64,000 nt of DNA from NCBI GenBank assembly GCA_009667805.1, contig CM019075.1:14709738-14773737 (forward strand). The letters are read 5' to 3'. Under the pieces are notes generated by a model that was not told the origin of the DNA, did not search any database, and saw only the letters and a program-made list of their open reading frames with translations. The position numbers and the translations under genes were made by a program. Origin of the DNA: Leptobrachium leishanense. Lineage: Eukaryota > Chordata > Amphibia > Anura > Megophryidae. Shown piece by piece: positions 21,319-32,655 of the stretch; within the stretch, counting starts at the first letter, position 1; every line of letters begins with the position of its first letter.

Positions 21319-22095
21319 TGTGACGGAACGGCCGCCACTTACAATTTAAATGTGTAAAGTTTAATATAGTTTTGTTCTTTAACTGTTATATTTCGCTTGT
21401 ATAATTTGTGCTTATATGTCCTTGATGTTTATTAAGTTCTCTGACACCCCTGTCTTGCCCAGCCATCGTTGTTTAACTGCCCAGCGCAACCCCGACTGAG
21501 CTGCCACCGGCCGAGACCTAGCACAGCCGACATGTCTTACACTCCCTGAGAACATGGTGCCTCTGCAGGGTGAGTCCTGAAGGGGAGCACCACCGGGATC
21601 ACCCCTCAATTAGCCATCAAGCTCAGGTCGGGTTTGCAAGACGCAGAGGGAGCCCCGAGCCGGAAGCAGAGCTTGCACTCCAGGAGGTGGAATTTCCCGG
21701 AAAAGGAATGGCCCCGGGAAGGCCAGACAGTGTGGCACCAAAAACTGGGATCAAGCTAGAGGCAGTGGCAGCCCATGTTAAGTATACAAAAAGGCTTATA
21801 AGAGGCAGTGGCAAAACGGGCGCCGGGATGTCTGAGGGCAGGCTGGGGAGAGAACAATGGGACTGTCCCCTATAAAAGTACCCTGTATATGTTTTCCTGA
21901 ATAAAAGAATTCCTGCTGTTTAACCCATTACTGAGTCTCGACTAGTATGTGTGGGGAATAGACTGCGTCTTTCAGAGTGTTTTTATAACAATTCGGCAGC
22001 GCTGACAGTTCACCGAGCCAGCGTCCCATGGAGCTCCACGATCCGAACGGCGGAAGAGCAAATCTACTTGGTGCAAGTAGCGGCAATCTGTCACA
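21319..22095 (+). mobile_element. Solo LTR family B, copy 2 (uninterrupted)
   Basis: TGTGACGGAACGGCCGCC...GCGGCAATCTGTCACA, 777 bp. It is collinear with the split copy at 9962-16547 and includes a poly(A) signal AATAAA near 21900 and the GAGTCTCGACTAG block. The flanking five bases (TCAAA / AATAT) do not match, so it may have formed by recombination between different elements, or its flank has changed. Confidence 0.72.
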
Positions 22096-22689
22096 AATAT
22101 AACACCTTTATGCAATAACATAAGACTTAGGGGGAAAAATACCAACTACCTATAAACCATCATTAATGGAAACATACAAGGTATTAAAGCTGTTTTCTCA
22201 AGGAATTGTGGGTACTTACAATTCAAAAATCAAGATTCAGGCCTAGAGGGGCCATTGTTTTTAACGTGTATATCCATTTAACTTCCACGCAGTTAATTAT
22301 TATTTTTTTAATTGTACATCAGGGTGTGGACCGTAGGAAACCTCTGCACGCAGAGGGCGAGTTTATACTGAAATGCAAATCTGCAAATGAAAAAGTAAAA
22401 TAAATACTGTGGATGCAATCCTAAAACGCAAGAGCAAAATGCATTATTGCCTCTAGGGGGCGCCGCCGCCGTTGTTGCAAGAAAAGGAAAAGGGTTAATT
22501 TTTCTATTTGTTGTCCTCTTCATCTTGTTTAAAACAGCTATTGCATTCGCATCTCTGTTATTTCCACCTTAAAAAAATGGCACAAAAGGTGCATTACCCT
22601 AATTCTGGTATAATATATACATATACACACACACACACTATACACCTACCTGTATGTATTTTATATTCACGGATTCCAAAATGTACATT
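22096..22689. other. No feature recognised
   Basis: Unique-looking sequence with a short (AC)n run near 22625. Nothing supports a gene. Confidence 0.3.
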
Positions 22690-22888
22690 TTTGGAGAAAG
22701 GATTTTACCAGGATGGATACATTGAGCTTTCTCTTGTTTTCAAGTATGTCCTGTGTGGCGAGTATGTACCGTTGGGTGTCTTGCAAGGACACTTACTGGA
22801 GAGGTTGTTCGCTGGGATCGAATCCATGACTCCACAGGCTCTCTCCACGCAGAGCAGTGACATTACCTCTACTCCACCCAGCCGGTAC
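22690..22888 (-). mobile_element. tRNA-derived SINE with V-SINE-like core
   Basis: On the minus strand the head reads CCGGCTGGGTGGAGTAGAGG (A-box-like), then GGATTCGATCC (B box, plus-strand 22815-22825), the internal RNA polymerase III promoter layout. A central AGTGTCCTTGCAAGACACCC resembles the conserved V-SINE core. The 3' tail CAGGACATACTTGAAAAC...CTCAATGTATCC ends near 22690. The head is tRNA-like but not a functional tRNA gene. Confidence 0.7.
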
Positions 22889-23373
22889 ATTTATATTGCT
22901 TTGCATCAGAAAAACTACAGTTCCATACTTGTGATATCACATGTGTGACCTCATTAATACGTTATCCTACTGTAAGCACAGATGAAATGTGCGTGCCCGT
23001 TTTTCCTCTACTTGGCATGCCATTTGTACCTTCCGTGGTCCTTTTCCTCCTGTAGGAGAATCCTTTCACAAGCAGACTTTACTGATTTCAAAGCCACGGC
23101 AACTCCCGGGATGCACATTAAAGCAAGAGGCGTTATCCTGCTTAAATTTTAATACGCATGGAAGGTGTCCAGGTGCTGAAATAAACCATTTGTTTAAAGC
23201 GTTCACTCTACTGCTGAGCTGATCCACTACAACCCTGCGTGCTGTGCATAGCAGATACACTTTTTTGGACATTTTGTTGAGGTGGAATGCATTCATCTCA
23301 GGCCTCATACCTGGATTTGCATACAGGCAGTCACCCCTAGAGAGCGGAAGATTCCACCCGGCACAGTATACAG
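22889..23373. other. No feature recognised
   Basis: Unique-looking sequence. The last eight bases before the next element are GTATACAG, its target duplication. Confidence 0.3.
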
Positions 23374-23590
23374 CAGTGGTGTATTTTGGCCTAGGCCGAC
23401 TAGGCCCAGGCCTAGGGCGGCACCCTCCAGGGGGCGGCGGCCTGCACTGGGTGGCCCCACCCCTAATTTTTTTTTTTTACTCTTGCAAAGTATTTTGCCA
23501 GGAAGGATACATTGAGATTTCACTAATTTTCAAGTATGTCCTGTGTATGTCCTTTCACTTTCCAGTCGGCAGCAAAAAACCTCACCACTA

Positions 23591-24112
23591 AAAGGGTTAC
23601 TCACAGAGCACCGAAATGACGCCAACTTAGAAACATAGAACTTTTTGGTGTTCTGTAGTTCCCTGCACTTAGGAGAATAAAATTTCCCCACCCTGCAGTG
23701 AATTCACCATTCACCGCAGGGTCCCCAAAGTGCAGGGAGTCGGCCGCTGAATGCTGCCACCGCAAACCCGTGGCCTGCTGTTTTCAAAAGAACTAACTGA
23801 ACGAAAATGTCTGGAATTTACATATAAGATCCTATGATTGATAATAAAAAGTTGTTACAGAAAAAAGAAAACGCTATTAAAAAAAAGGGGGGGAAATTTT
23901 GCCCAAAAATAGCTGAAAAATGACTAAAAGTTACTAAAAAAAAATCAATAAGTAAAGACTTTTTACTGCAGATTAAAATAATAAATGATTTATTAGATAT
24001 TGCATAAAAACGGGAATATTTTTAACATTGAATCCTATGGGGTTCGCCTGAATAAACCTGCTGATTGAAACCACCGAACATCAGGGCATTTCACTGCCAT
24101 TTCTCTGAGTCT
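23591..24112 (-). mobile_element. MITE family A, copy 4, inside the hAT element
   Basis: Reverse-oriented family A blocks: AAGGGTTACTCACAGAG at the left end, GACTTTTTACTGCAG near 23957, ATTGAATCCTATGGG near 24030, and ACCACCGAACATCAGGGCATTTCACT near 24071. The right end is cut at about 24112. Confidence 0.65.
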
Positions 24113-24284
24113 CAGTACCACATGACTGGCTGAACCACGTGAAACGCACGCACGCAGCTGCCCGCCCTTTCGTTAACACAGACTCTATTCTGGACTGAAC
24201 ACCCACCGGGAAGGGAATCAAAGCTACAGTGCACCCTCTGGCAGTGGCACCCCACTGCTGACAAGATGGCTCCACAACATAATT

Positions 24285-24715
24285 GCTGTGTGCTCATATA
24301 CACTCGGTTTGCTGCGAGTTTTATTGCAGTGGATTCTGATACACTCATACACACCGCACATTGCATTGCTGGGAGTTTTATTGCTGTGGATTCTGATATG
24401 CTGACACACACCACACATTGCATTTCTGGGAGTTTTATTGCTGTGAATTCTGATATGCTGACACACACCACACATTGCATTTCTGGGAGTTTTATTGCTG
24501 TGGATTCTGTGAAACACACTGCATATTGAGTTTTATCGCCCTGGAGCTCTGGGATACGCTCATACACACTGCACATTACTGTGGGTTTTATTGCTGTGCA
24601 GTTCTGATATGCTCATACACAGTGCTCATTCCTGTGGGTTTTATTGCTGTGCAGCTCTGTGATACGCTCATATGCAGTGCAAGTTTCTGTGGATTTTATT
24701 GTTCAACCAATTAGA
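24285..24715 (+). repeat. Satellite, about 57-bp unit, inside the hAT element
   Basis: About seven units of GGGAGTTTTATTGCTGTGGATTC...ACACATTGC. This is the same family, in reverse orientation, as the 55-bp array at 34545-35335. Confidence 0.82.
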
Positions 24716-25045
24716 GCGGCTGTGATCCAGTATACTTGACATGCACGGTTGTTCTTTGTAAAAATGCTTGAATTTAAACATTTCATAATTTTATTTATCG
24801 CAATAGATACATTTGAAATGGTATACAAAATATACAAGTAGGCACTTGGTATCCACTTTTAATATAAAGAGAGGAAGAGGCGGAGCTCTAAGAGGAAAAG
24901 GTGGAGCTTTAAGATGAAGGGTGGGGATTAACCAGGAAGAGGTGTGCCCTTGACAGGAAGGGGTGCCTCAAATTTAAATTAGGGGGTGCACGAGTTTAGT
25001 CAGGCCTAGGGCAGCACAAAACCTAAATACACCACTGGTATACAG

Positions 25046-25565
25046 TGCAGCTCTTCCAAATGCTTCGTAGGAGTCTTGTGTTTTATATAATGTACAGTGG
25101 TTTTTCTATCTAATAACTCAGAGGTTGCTAGGTCGTTGGAATTAAGGCTGAGTCTACTTCTATCCCACAGATCAGAAACGGCCAGGGGTCAAGTCGAGCA
25201 GGAACACGTGAGAGTGTAGTTCCTCCTCTATTCTCTCAGAGGGAACAGAGTTCCTTTTCGACCCGCACCCCGAAAAGCTTTAATCAGGTTCTAATGCTAT
25301 GTTTCCTTATTGAATCCCCAGAAATATATGAGACTTATTACAATTATCATCAGGATTCCCTAAAACCCAGCGACTCTTTACCTGTAAACATTGATATCAA
25401 ATTTGCATGTGGAGCGGTGTATTGAGTTGGACATGTCAACGGTTAATAAAGGAGCAGAAATCTTGGACAGTTCCCACACTTACTTTATTATTTTTAGGAC
25501 TAAATCTCCTGGATATGGTCACCTTTGAATTCTAAAAGATCTATATGAAGAAGAATTTACCTTAC
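25046..25565. other. No gene recognised
   Basis: Unique-looking sequence. It would be downstream of the candidate exon at 25566-25662 on the minus strand. Confidence 0.3.
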
Positions 25566-25662
25566 CATAGGTCTCTTCACCCTCTCTTGGTCTTTGTTCA
25601 GTTTCCAAGAAAGTTGCGGTGTCTCCACACACAAAGGAAACAGATTCTTTACATTTGTGATT
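25566..25662 (-). other. Candidate exon (97 nt), unassigned
   Basis: On the minus strand CTTTCAG precedes the segment and GTAAGG follows it (donor at 25565-25560). Two of the three frames are open across the exon. The phase-0 frame begins NHKCKESVSFVCG and ends in phase 1, and it could follow the exon candidate at 27289-27374. I recognise no family. It may be non-coding. Confidence 0.22.
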
Positions 25663-25966
25663 CTGAAAGCAAACTCTTAGCTGAACATGCATGTTACACA
25701 ATGTATATACAATATGTTACAGCTGTACGGCAAGGGTCAGCAACCTTGGCCCTCTAGAGGTTTGGAATCTCCCATGAGGCTTAGCCAAGCTAATGAAGGG
25801 CTGAGCATCTTGGTAGATAATAGTTCCAAATCATCTGAAGGGCCAATGCTGTGTTGTAAGACCTGGAGCTGTGGGTGGAGCTTTAACGGCATTTAAACCC
25901 GCAGGGCCGGTGGGATAGGGAATGCCGTCCACTTATGGTTGGGTTCCAAACTCTCTCCCTTTAAAG

Positions 25967-26099
25967 CAGGGATCTCAAACTCTGGCCCCACAGAGGTTTA
26001 TTTCCTACAATCCCAGAATTCTCTGAATGCAATAAATGGCCAGAGAATAATGGGAGGTGTAGTTCAGGAACATCTGGGGGGCAGAGTTTGAGATCCCTT
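25967..26099. mobile_element. Short hAT-type MITE
   Basis: CAGGGATCTCAAACTCTGG and CAGAGTTTGAGATCCCTT are inverted ends. The flanks CTTTAAAG (25959-25966) and TTCTAAAG (26100-26107) are an 8-bp duplication with two changes. 133 bp, no coding frame. A further decayed hAT-like start (GGGTCAGCAACCTTGGCCC) is at about 25734. Confidence 0.72.
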
Positions 26100-26107
26100 T
26101 TCTAAAG

Positions 26108-27288
26108 GAATATGCTATTAAAAAGAAATCCCCCTTAAATAATTGGGCAGATGCTGCTGACAGCCTAAAAAAAAAATATTATAGGGGATTTTACTCTCGT
26201 TTTCTCCAACGCTTCACCTCTTCCAAACAGAGACTCCCGGACCCGGAAGTCCCTGTGGGCAGATTGCGCTCCTATGCAATTTGCGTAACATAGAATCTGG
26301 AAATTGAGCATCGCTCAGGACTTGTTTCGTAGCGCCCATGCAGAGTGATGGATCGGAGCAGAGTGCGCATGCACAGAACCAATCCATTAGCTGCTTCTCT
26401 GAATATGTTCACTATCACGGGTGGTCTCAGATGCTGACGTTTGAATGCTCACTGCGTGCCGACATCACTAGTGACCGATCTGGTGACCGGCAGCCAGGAA
26501 ATTCTAAATCCTGGCTGTTGGTGACACAGGGTGGCTCTTAACCCAGAGTTTTAATCAGATTGGGGCAGGAGGGAGATGGGGGGCACGCTTCACATTCTGA
26601 CCACTTTAAAACAATTTTGTGGTCAGGATGAGTAGAGTGGTCCTTTAAAGTGACTCTATCTGACATGCTATCCCGGCATGACTTTGTTTCAGGAGCCGTC
26701 GTCACGGCTGATGATCTTGCCTCACACAGTGTATATATTATAGATATCATATACATATAAATCCCCTGGGTGGAGATAGAAGATGACACACTGAACTCAT
26801 GGGATTTAAGGTGATGGGAATTAGGGTTAAGGAGGCCATGCTGGGAGGGAGGAATCTGGTTTTGCATGCTCTCACAGGGACCAGTCTTAGAGATGGGACA
26901 CAGTCAGAGGAGAAGAGGAGCTTTATATGACAGGATGGGAGGCAGGAAATTAAAACAGCTGTGAAGTCTGGAGATTAAAAAAGGGACAACTGGGAGCCAC
27001 AAACAAAGCCTCGCCATCGCAACGGCCGTGATGGTGCATCATCGCAAAGAATCACATCTGCGTCACAGCGTTCCGATGGTGAATTAAAGCTGCCACCTGG
27101 TTGTATCACATATGTGTGTATGCATAGTGGGTGAGCCACCGCTGCCATCCGCACCCATAGCTTTCATTCACCCAGTCTGATCTCTTGTCCAGAGTGGTGT
27201 ATTTTGAACAAAAGATGTTAATTTAATTAATACCTAGAAACTTGCTTCGAGGCGATGCCGTGACACTCTCCCTGCCCGCGCGTCTTAC
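26108..27288. other. No gene recognised
   Basis: Unique-looking sequence without strong ORFs or transposon ends. Confidence 0.3.
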
Positions 27289-27374
27289 CTTGATGATATT
27301 AATCAGGCTGTACAATCTAAGCGAGGACAGAGACTGAATACCCGTCTGGCGTCTCATTAGGATTATCTCTTGCA
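27289..27374 (-). other. Candidate exon (86 nt), unassigned
   Basis: On the minus strand TTTTATTTCCATAG precedes it and GTAAGA follows AAG (donor 27288-27283). Only one frame is open: two bases completing a codon, then 28 codons starting QEIILMRRQTG and ending NIIK at a codon boundary. The phase would accept the RIIAD1 exon at 62097-62143, so it could be an alternative terminal exon of that gene. Equally it may be an unrelated or non-coding exon. Confidence 0.28.
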
Positions 27375-28009
27375 CTATGGAAATAAAAATATAAAATCAT
27401 CAAACGCAAGAACACAACACACAAAGCGTAAGGTTAGTGCATACAGAGCCTGTGATTGACAGGAAGCCCCCCTCTCCCACCCCCTCCTCCTAATTACACT
27501 GCTCCTGCCCGCTGGGGGTCTCTGTGTCGCTGAGAAGCGAGGATACATTTTTATACAGATCTCCCTGAGGCAGGCAGAATGGAGGCAGCTGGCACCGAGC
27601 TGATACCAGGACAGAGAGCTCTGCTTGTAGACAGGGCAGAGCGCCGAATGGTGTGGGGGTTGGGAAAAGGAACAACAATAAATGGCTGGATGGACAACAA
27701 GGGTAGTAAGAGGAGTGGGGAATGGGAAGCAAGAGAACTGGAGAGAGGATGAAAGCGAGCAGGAGCAAGGAGTAAAGGGTGAGGCCGTGATCAGCAAGGG
27801 AGCCGGTGCTGGGTGACATGATGCTGAGAGGAATGGGTTAAGGAGCAGGCGTGAGTGACGGAGGGGGGGCAGGAACTAGCAGGTAAACATGAGTAGGTGA
27901 GGTGAATGATAATGGGAGGCAGAAGGGAGGACTAAAAAAATTGGAGGGATGGTGTAAAGTGGGGATTGGGAATACAAACCAGGCGATCTAAAAGGGGAAT
28001 CTAGCTGAA
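27375..28009. other. Unique GA-rich flank
   Basis: Increasing purine bias leads into the minisatellite. No gene is supported. Confidence 0.3.
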
Positions 28010-28610
28010 TGGATGGATGGGAAATAAGTGGCGAGGTGAAAGAATGAGGAGCAGGTGACAGTGAGTAGAAAGGAAATAAGGCAAAAGGTGTAAGAATGTG
28101 CAGGTGACAGTGTGGAGGAGGGAAATAAGGCGCACGGTGTATGAATGCAGAGCGAGTGGCAGTGTGGAAGAAGGGAAGTAAGGCGCAAGGTAAAAGAATG
28201 AGAAGTAGGTCACAGTGTAGAGGAGGGAAATAAGGCACTAGGAGAAGGAATTAGGAGCAGGTGATGATGTGGAGGGAACTATAAGGAGCAAGGTGAAGGA
28301 AGGAGGAACAGGTGATGATGTGGAGGGAAATATAAGGAGCAAGGTGAAGGAAGGAGGTGCAGGTGATGATGTGGAGGGAAATAAGGAACAAGGTGAAGGA
28401 ATGAGGAGCAGGTGACTGGAGGAGGGAAATAAAAGGAGCAAGGTGAGGAAGGTTGGGTAGGTGACTGTAGACAGAAATAAGGTGCAAAGTGAAGGAATAA
28501 GCTGCAAGGTGAAGGAATGAGGAACAGGTCAAAATGTGGAGTAAGGAAATAAGGAGCAAGTTGAAGGAATGAAAAGCTGGGAGTGGACAACATTTTGAGT
28601 GAAGAGAAAC
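28010..28610 (+). repeat. Degenerate purine-rich minisatellite, unit about 50-60 bp
   Basis: The motif GGTGATGATGTGGAGGGAAATAAGGAGCAAGGTGAAGG recurs with variable spacing about ten times. Long minus-strand open frames here come from the repeat, not from a gene. Confidence 0.75.
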
Positions 28611-28904
28611 AAAAGAAAAGCAAAGGAATGAGAAGTGGAAGACAGTACAGGGGGATTGAGAGAAAGCGAGTGAATGCATATTGCGTGGCAGTGTGGAGCA
28701 GGGAATAGAAGCAATGGAATGAAAGATAAGTGGGTGGGAGTGGTATGTAACGGATGGCTTGTCAGCAGGGCAGATTTAGTGTTTGCATTTTAGAAAATTG
28801 GCCCCCTGCTGACTACACATTCTCTTGGCAACATTTCTGCTGCCATATTCCAAGCATCCAAGGCAAAAAAATACGGGTAGACGACGAGGAGTAAGGGGAA
28901 TATA

Positions 28905-29115
28905 CGCAGTACATAAAACAACTTTATTAATAACAATATTGATGGTATTTCTATTACAAATCAGAAATCCAAATGCTATAATGTTCATTTTATACATTCC
29001 CCCTTCATACAATTGAAGGCTTTTAGTAGGCGAGGTGTATGGAGAGGTGTTAAAAATCTGTGAAAACTGGTGCGGACCATAACCAGAAGGACTGACTGAG
29101 CCTATGCTGGTACAT
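28905..29115 (-). other. riiad1: RIIAD1 3' UTR
   Basis: This follows the TGA at 29118-29116 on the minus strand. A canonical AATAAA (plus-strand TTTATT at 28923-28928) lies about 190 nt after the stop, so cleavage is expected at about 28900-28910. Confidence 0.6.
28923..28928 (-). terminator. riiad1: Poly(A) signal of RIIAD1
   Basis: AATAAA on the minus strand, about 190 nt downstream of the stop codon. No earlier canonical signal was seen. Confidence 0.6.
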
Positions 29116-29204
29116 TCAGCTCGATCCCGGGTCTGTAATCTCCTCAGGGCCCAGTCTCATCTTCTCCCGGATTGTGTCTGCTACTGATGGGTTTGTGAAG
29201 TAAT
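29116..29204 (-). CDS. riiad1: RIIAD1 terminal coding exon
   Basis: On the minus strand the acceptor CTTATTTTTCCAG precedes ATTACTTCACAAACC. Two bases complete an Asp codon begun in the exon at 62097-62143, and the frame reads YFTNPSVADTIREKMRLG and ends GSS before TGA (29118-29116). The exon pair gives EFAADYF, matching the conserved end of the RIIa dimerisation/docking helix in RIIAD1 (human form KRPDNILEFAADYF). RIIa domains dimerise and dock A-kinase anchoring proteins. RIIAD1 itself is poorly characterised. The upstream exons lie beyond 64 kb. Confidence 0.8.
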
Positions 29205-29771
29205 CTGGAAAAATAAGAAGTTAAAAATATGGTTATTAATGACATTTGCGAAAGGCTGAATTGTGCCAGCAAAGGAAATGTGGATTAACTCTTCCTGAGA
29301 GAATTCTAATGGCAATAATGGAATTCGTTTTATGTCAGTGTAATGGCACATTTCCTGTACTCAGAGTACTGGCTGGTAAACAGGGCTGGGCAACTGGCGA
29401 TACAAAGCCCATCACTTGCAGCCAGACCCCAAACTGCTCTGAGGAGGATTAAACAGGAATCATTAAAACAGGGACCCTCAGACTCTGACCCCAGGGGGCA
29501 GAATGATCCCTGCATTAAAACAACCCTAAAATATAAATTTCTTCATAATTATCTGCCCATCATCCCATTCTGACAGCCAAGCCGCTCGCGTAAAAGGATG
29601 GATTGGGTCAAGATGGAAGTTTGGAAAGAGGCAGAAAGTTAGGAAATGCTACGAGATCCTAATAAACGTGAATACAAAATATAACCGAGGCTGCTCCGAG
29701 CAGCGGAAAAATGAATAGGTCCATGAAATAACATCCAAGCAGGAATGATCAAGTCTTAAAATAATGACTAG
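29205..29771. other. Start of the long RIIAD1 intron
   Basis: Unique-looking intronic sequence without recognised elements. The polypyrimidine tract of the acceptor occupies 29205-29225 on the minus strand. Confidence 0.4.
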
Positions 29772-29773
29772 CA

Positions 29774-29951
29774 GGGTTATTCAATAAAGGTGAAACTCGG
29801 GAGAATGACTGGAGAAGTGAAAATTCTAGGTCAAAATAACCAAACCAGAAAAATTCGCCCATTTATCTCACTTTCCAAATCTGCTATTTGGTCTATATTG
29901 TGCTCTTCTCCTGCCAGTTCTCCTGAGTTTCACCTTTTTGTGAATAGACCT
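29774..29951. mobile_element. Short MITE with about 40-bp inverted repeats
   Basis: The left end AGGGTTATTCAATAAAGG...GAAACTCGGGAGAA pairs with the right end GTTCTCCTGAGTTTCACC...GAATAGACCT, almost the whole element length. The first 12 bases resemble the ends of family A, but the interior differs. Confidence 0.7.
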
Positions 29952-30335
29952 ATAACTCAATACAATTGAATAAATCACATCTGCTGTAACACAGCCAGCA
30001 CCGCGTGAAGTTGTTGTGCCCCGATCCAGATACTGGTGACGATGGACGTCAGGCAGCCAGTAACATCACATGAATAGCATTAAACGCACACGTGCAAAGG
30101 GCATCCACAGACAGTGATGATTAATGTTGTGAATGCCATATGCTGTTAGAAAGCATTGATTTTCAATGTATTCCCCAGCTTTCTGGCAAGGGACTGGTTA
30201 ATCCCATGAGCTGTAAAAGAGTACAGCTGTAAGTGACAGATTAACCATTTATCACCTCCCAAACAATAGCAGTGCCCTCTATTACATAGTAACACTCAGC
30301 TAACACAGAGGAGGCATTATACATGTACACACATG

Positions 30336-30475
30336 TAGATTGTAAGCTCTTGAGCAGGGTCCTCTCTCCCATTGTTCTGTGTGTCTAACTTGTATGTATA
30401 TTTGTTATTCTTTCTCACCCATTGTACAGCGCTACAGACGTGTTAGCGTTTTATAGACAGTTGTAACTGTAACAT
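30336..30475 (+). mobile_element. L2-type LINE 3' UTR fragment
   Basis: GATTGTAAGCTCTTGAGCAGGG...TACAGCGCTACAG, the same 3' block as in the copies at 20.7 and 37.2 kb. It has no coding part. Confidence 0.7.
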
Positions 30476-30736
30476 GTACCAATACACACACCTGTCTAGA
30501 AGCCGTAGCAGGGCTGGCTTTGCCCGCCTGCGTTAGCGCCAGCATGGGGCAGTGCGCTCCTGGGTTATTACGGTGCTTAGCATTCTAGCGATTCTCAGCA
30601 TGAGCTGGAGGATAAGACTATAAATCCTCCGTACAGAGAGATGAGAGGATTTACACCCTGTAACTCAGAAGTAGTATAAGAGAACCGTGGCATGATGAGA
30701 ATACTGGGCCGTGGATGTGATAAACATTAAAAGTAT

Positions 30737-30762
30737 ACATATATATATATATATATAATCTC
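30737..30762. repeat. (TA)n microsatellite
   Basis: A run of alternating AT dinucleotides of about 24 bp. Confidence 0.8.
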
Positions 30763-30854
30763 TAGGACCTCTGGGAAATGATTTATTAAAAACACTCACG
30801 TATAATGTATACTGTAACAGTATGTGTGTATATACAAACACACATACACATGAC

Positions 30855-31542
30855 GAGAGAGAAAGAGGGGGTGAAAGATTAACAGAGAGAGGAGGTGTCA
30901 GAGACAGACACAGAGATGTTGAAAGAGAGAGAGAGAGAAATATCAGAGAGAGAGAGAGGAGGTGTCAGAGATAAAGAAATGGAGAGAAAAAGAGAGAGAG
31001 GCAGTGTCAGAGGAAGACACAGAGAGCGAAAGATGGAGACAGAGACAGACGGAGACCAAGAGGGGAGTGACAGAGAGAGACTGACATAGAGGTGCCGAGG
31101 TAAAGAGACAGAGAGAGTGAAAGGGAAGAGACAGAGCAAGAGAAACAGACACACAGGGGCACTGACAGAAAGAGGGGCAGAGACAGACAGACGTTCTCAG
31201 AGAGAAGGAGACAGAAAGAGACGGTGTAAAAGGAGTGGGGTGGAGACATTGAGGTGTCAGACAGACAAAGACAGGGCAGAAATGGAGACAGCGAGCGAGA
31301 GGGGCAGAGACTGAGAGGCGGCATCAGAGAGAGAGACTGGCAGATGGGGAGACAGGCAGCAGCAGTGTCAGAGACAGAGAGTCAAAGACACAGTGTCAGA
31401 GAGCGAGATGGAGAAAGAGACAAGGGCAGAGACAGAGCAAGAGGGGTAGAGAGAGTGACAGAGAATGAGAAGAGAAAAAGAGAGAGAGAGCGAGGGAGGT
31501 AGAGACAAAGACTGAGAGAGAGCAGCGGCAGATTTAAAGGCG
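30855..31542 (+). repeat. GA-rich low-complexity tract
   Basis: Runs of GAGAGA with interspersed CAGAGA and GACAGA. It is almost entirely purine on the plus strand and merges into the minisatellite that follows. Confidence 0.85.
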
Positions 31543-32640
31543 GTGTCAGAGAGAGTGGCAGAAAAAAAGGTGGTGCCAGAGAAAGGGGGTGTCAGAAAGA
31601 AAGGTGGTGTCAGAAAGAGGGGGGTGTCAGAAAGAAAGGCGGTGTCAGAGAGAGGGGGGTGTCAGAAAGAAAGGCGGTGTCAGAGAGAGGGGGTGTCAGA
31701 AAGAAAGGCGGTGTCAGAGAGAGGGGGTGTCAGAAAGAAAGGCGTGTCAGAGAGAGGGGGTGTCAAAGAGAGGGGGTGTCAGAAGAAAGGTGGTGTCAGA
31801 AAGAAAGGTGGTGTCAGAGAGAGGGGGTGTCAGAAAGAAAGGCGGTGTCAGAGAGAGGGGGTGTCAGAAAGAAAGGCGGTGTCAGAGAGAGGGGGGTATC
31901 AGAAAGAAAGGCGGTGTCAGAGAGAGGGGGTGTCAGAAAGAAAGGCGGTGTCAGAGAGAGGGGGTGTCAGAAAGAAAGGCGGTGTCAGAGAGAGGGGGTG
32001 TCAGAAAGAAAGGTGGTGTCAGAGAGAGAGGGTGTCAAAGAAAGGGGGTGTCAGAAAGAAAGGTGGTGTCAGAGAGAGGGGGTGTCAGAAAGAAAGGTGG
32101 TGTCAGAGAGAGGGGTGTGAGAAAGAAAGGTGGTGTCAAAGAGAGGGGGTGTCAGAAGGAAAGGTGGTGTCTGTGAGAGGGGTGTCAGAAAGAAAGGTGG
32201 TGTCAAAGAGAGGGGGTGTCAGAAAGAAAGGTGGTGTCAGAGAGAGGGGGTGTCAAAGAGAGGGGGTGTCAGAAAGAAAGGTGGTGTCAGAAAGAAAGGT
32301 GGTGTCAGAGAGAGGGGGTGTCAGAAAGAAAGGTGGTGTCAGAGAGAGGGGGTGTCAGAAAGAAAGGTGGTGTCAGAGAGAGGGGCGGTGTCAGATGTCA
32401 GAGAGAGAGAGAGAGGTGGTGTCAGAGAGAGAGGCAGTTTCAGAGAGAGAGAGGGGCGGTGTGAGACAGAGAGGGTCAGAGAGAGAGGCAGTGCCAGTGC
32501 AAGGGGCAGAGAGGAGAGAGGTGGTGTCAGGGCAAGGGGCAGAGAGAGTGAGGCGTGTCAGAGAGAGAGGGGCGGTGTCAGAGAGAGAGAGGTGGTGTCT
32601 GAGAGAGAGAGAGGGGTGGTGTCAGACAGGGGGACTTTGG
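31543..32640 (+). repeat. 34-bp purine-rich minisatellite
   Basis: Unit GTGTCAGAAAGAAAGGCGGT then GTCAGAGAGAGGGG, about 30 copies with single-unit variants. All three plus frames stay open for 196-370 codons, because the 34-bp unit cycles the frames and contains no stop triplet. The translations (repeats of SERG and QKER) are therefore not evidence of a protein. Confidence 0.9.
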
Positions 32641-32655
32641 AACCTGCATCTTTGA

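Larger units (their letters stand above)
23374..25037. mobile_element. hAT-type element, non-autonomous, with nested repeats
   Basis: The ends CAGTGGTGTATTT and AAATACACCACTG are inverted. The flanks GTATACAG (23366-23373 and 25038-25045) are an exact 8-bp duplication. Near both ends AGGCCTAGG-type sequence recurs. Inside lie a SINE-type tail (about 23490-23545), MITE A copy 4 (about 23591-24112) and a satellite array (24285-24715). No transposase is encoded. Confidence 0.85.

Noticed and set aside
22800..22888. Possible tRNA gene (A and B boxes)
   Set aside because: No full cloverleaf, and the sequence continues into a V-SINE-like core and LINE-type tail. It is a SINE head.
27876..28714. 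Several minus-strand open frames rich in Ser, Leu, Pro and Phe
   Set aside because: They are the complement of a purine-rich minisatellite and lack domains.
31543..32655. 370-codon open frame, with two further long frames in other phases
   Set aside because: All frames are stop-free because of a 34-bp purine minisatellite that contains no stop triplet. The repeated translation has no domain features.
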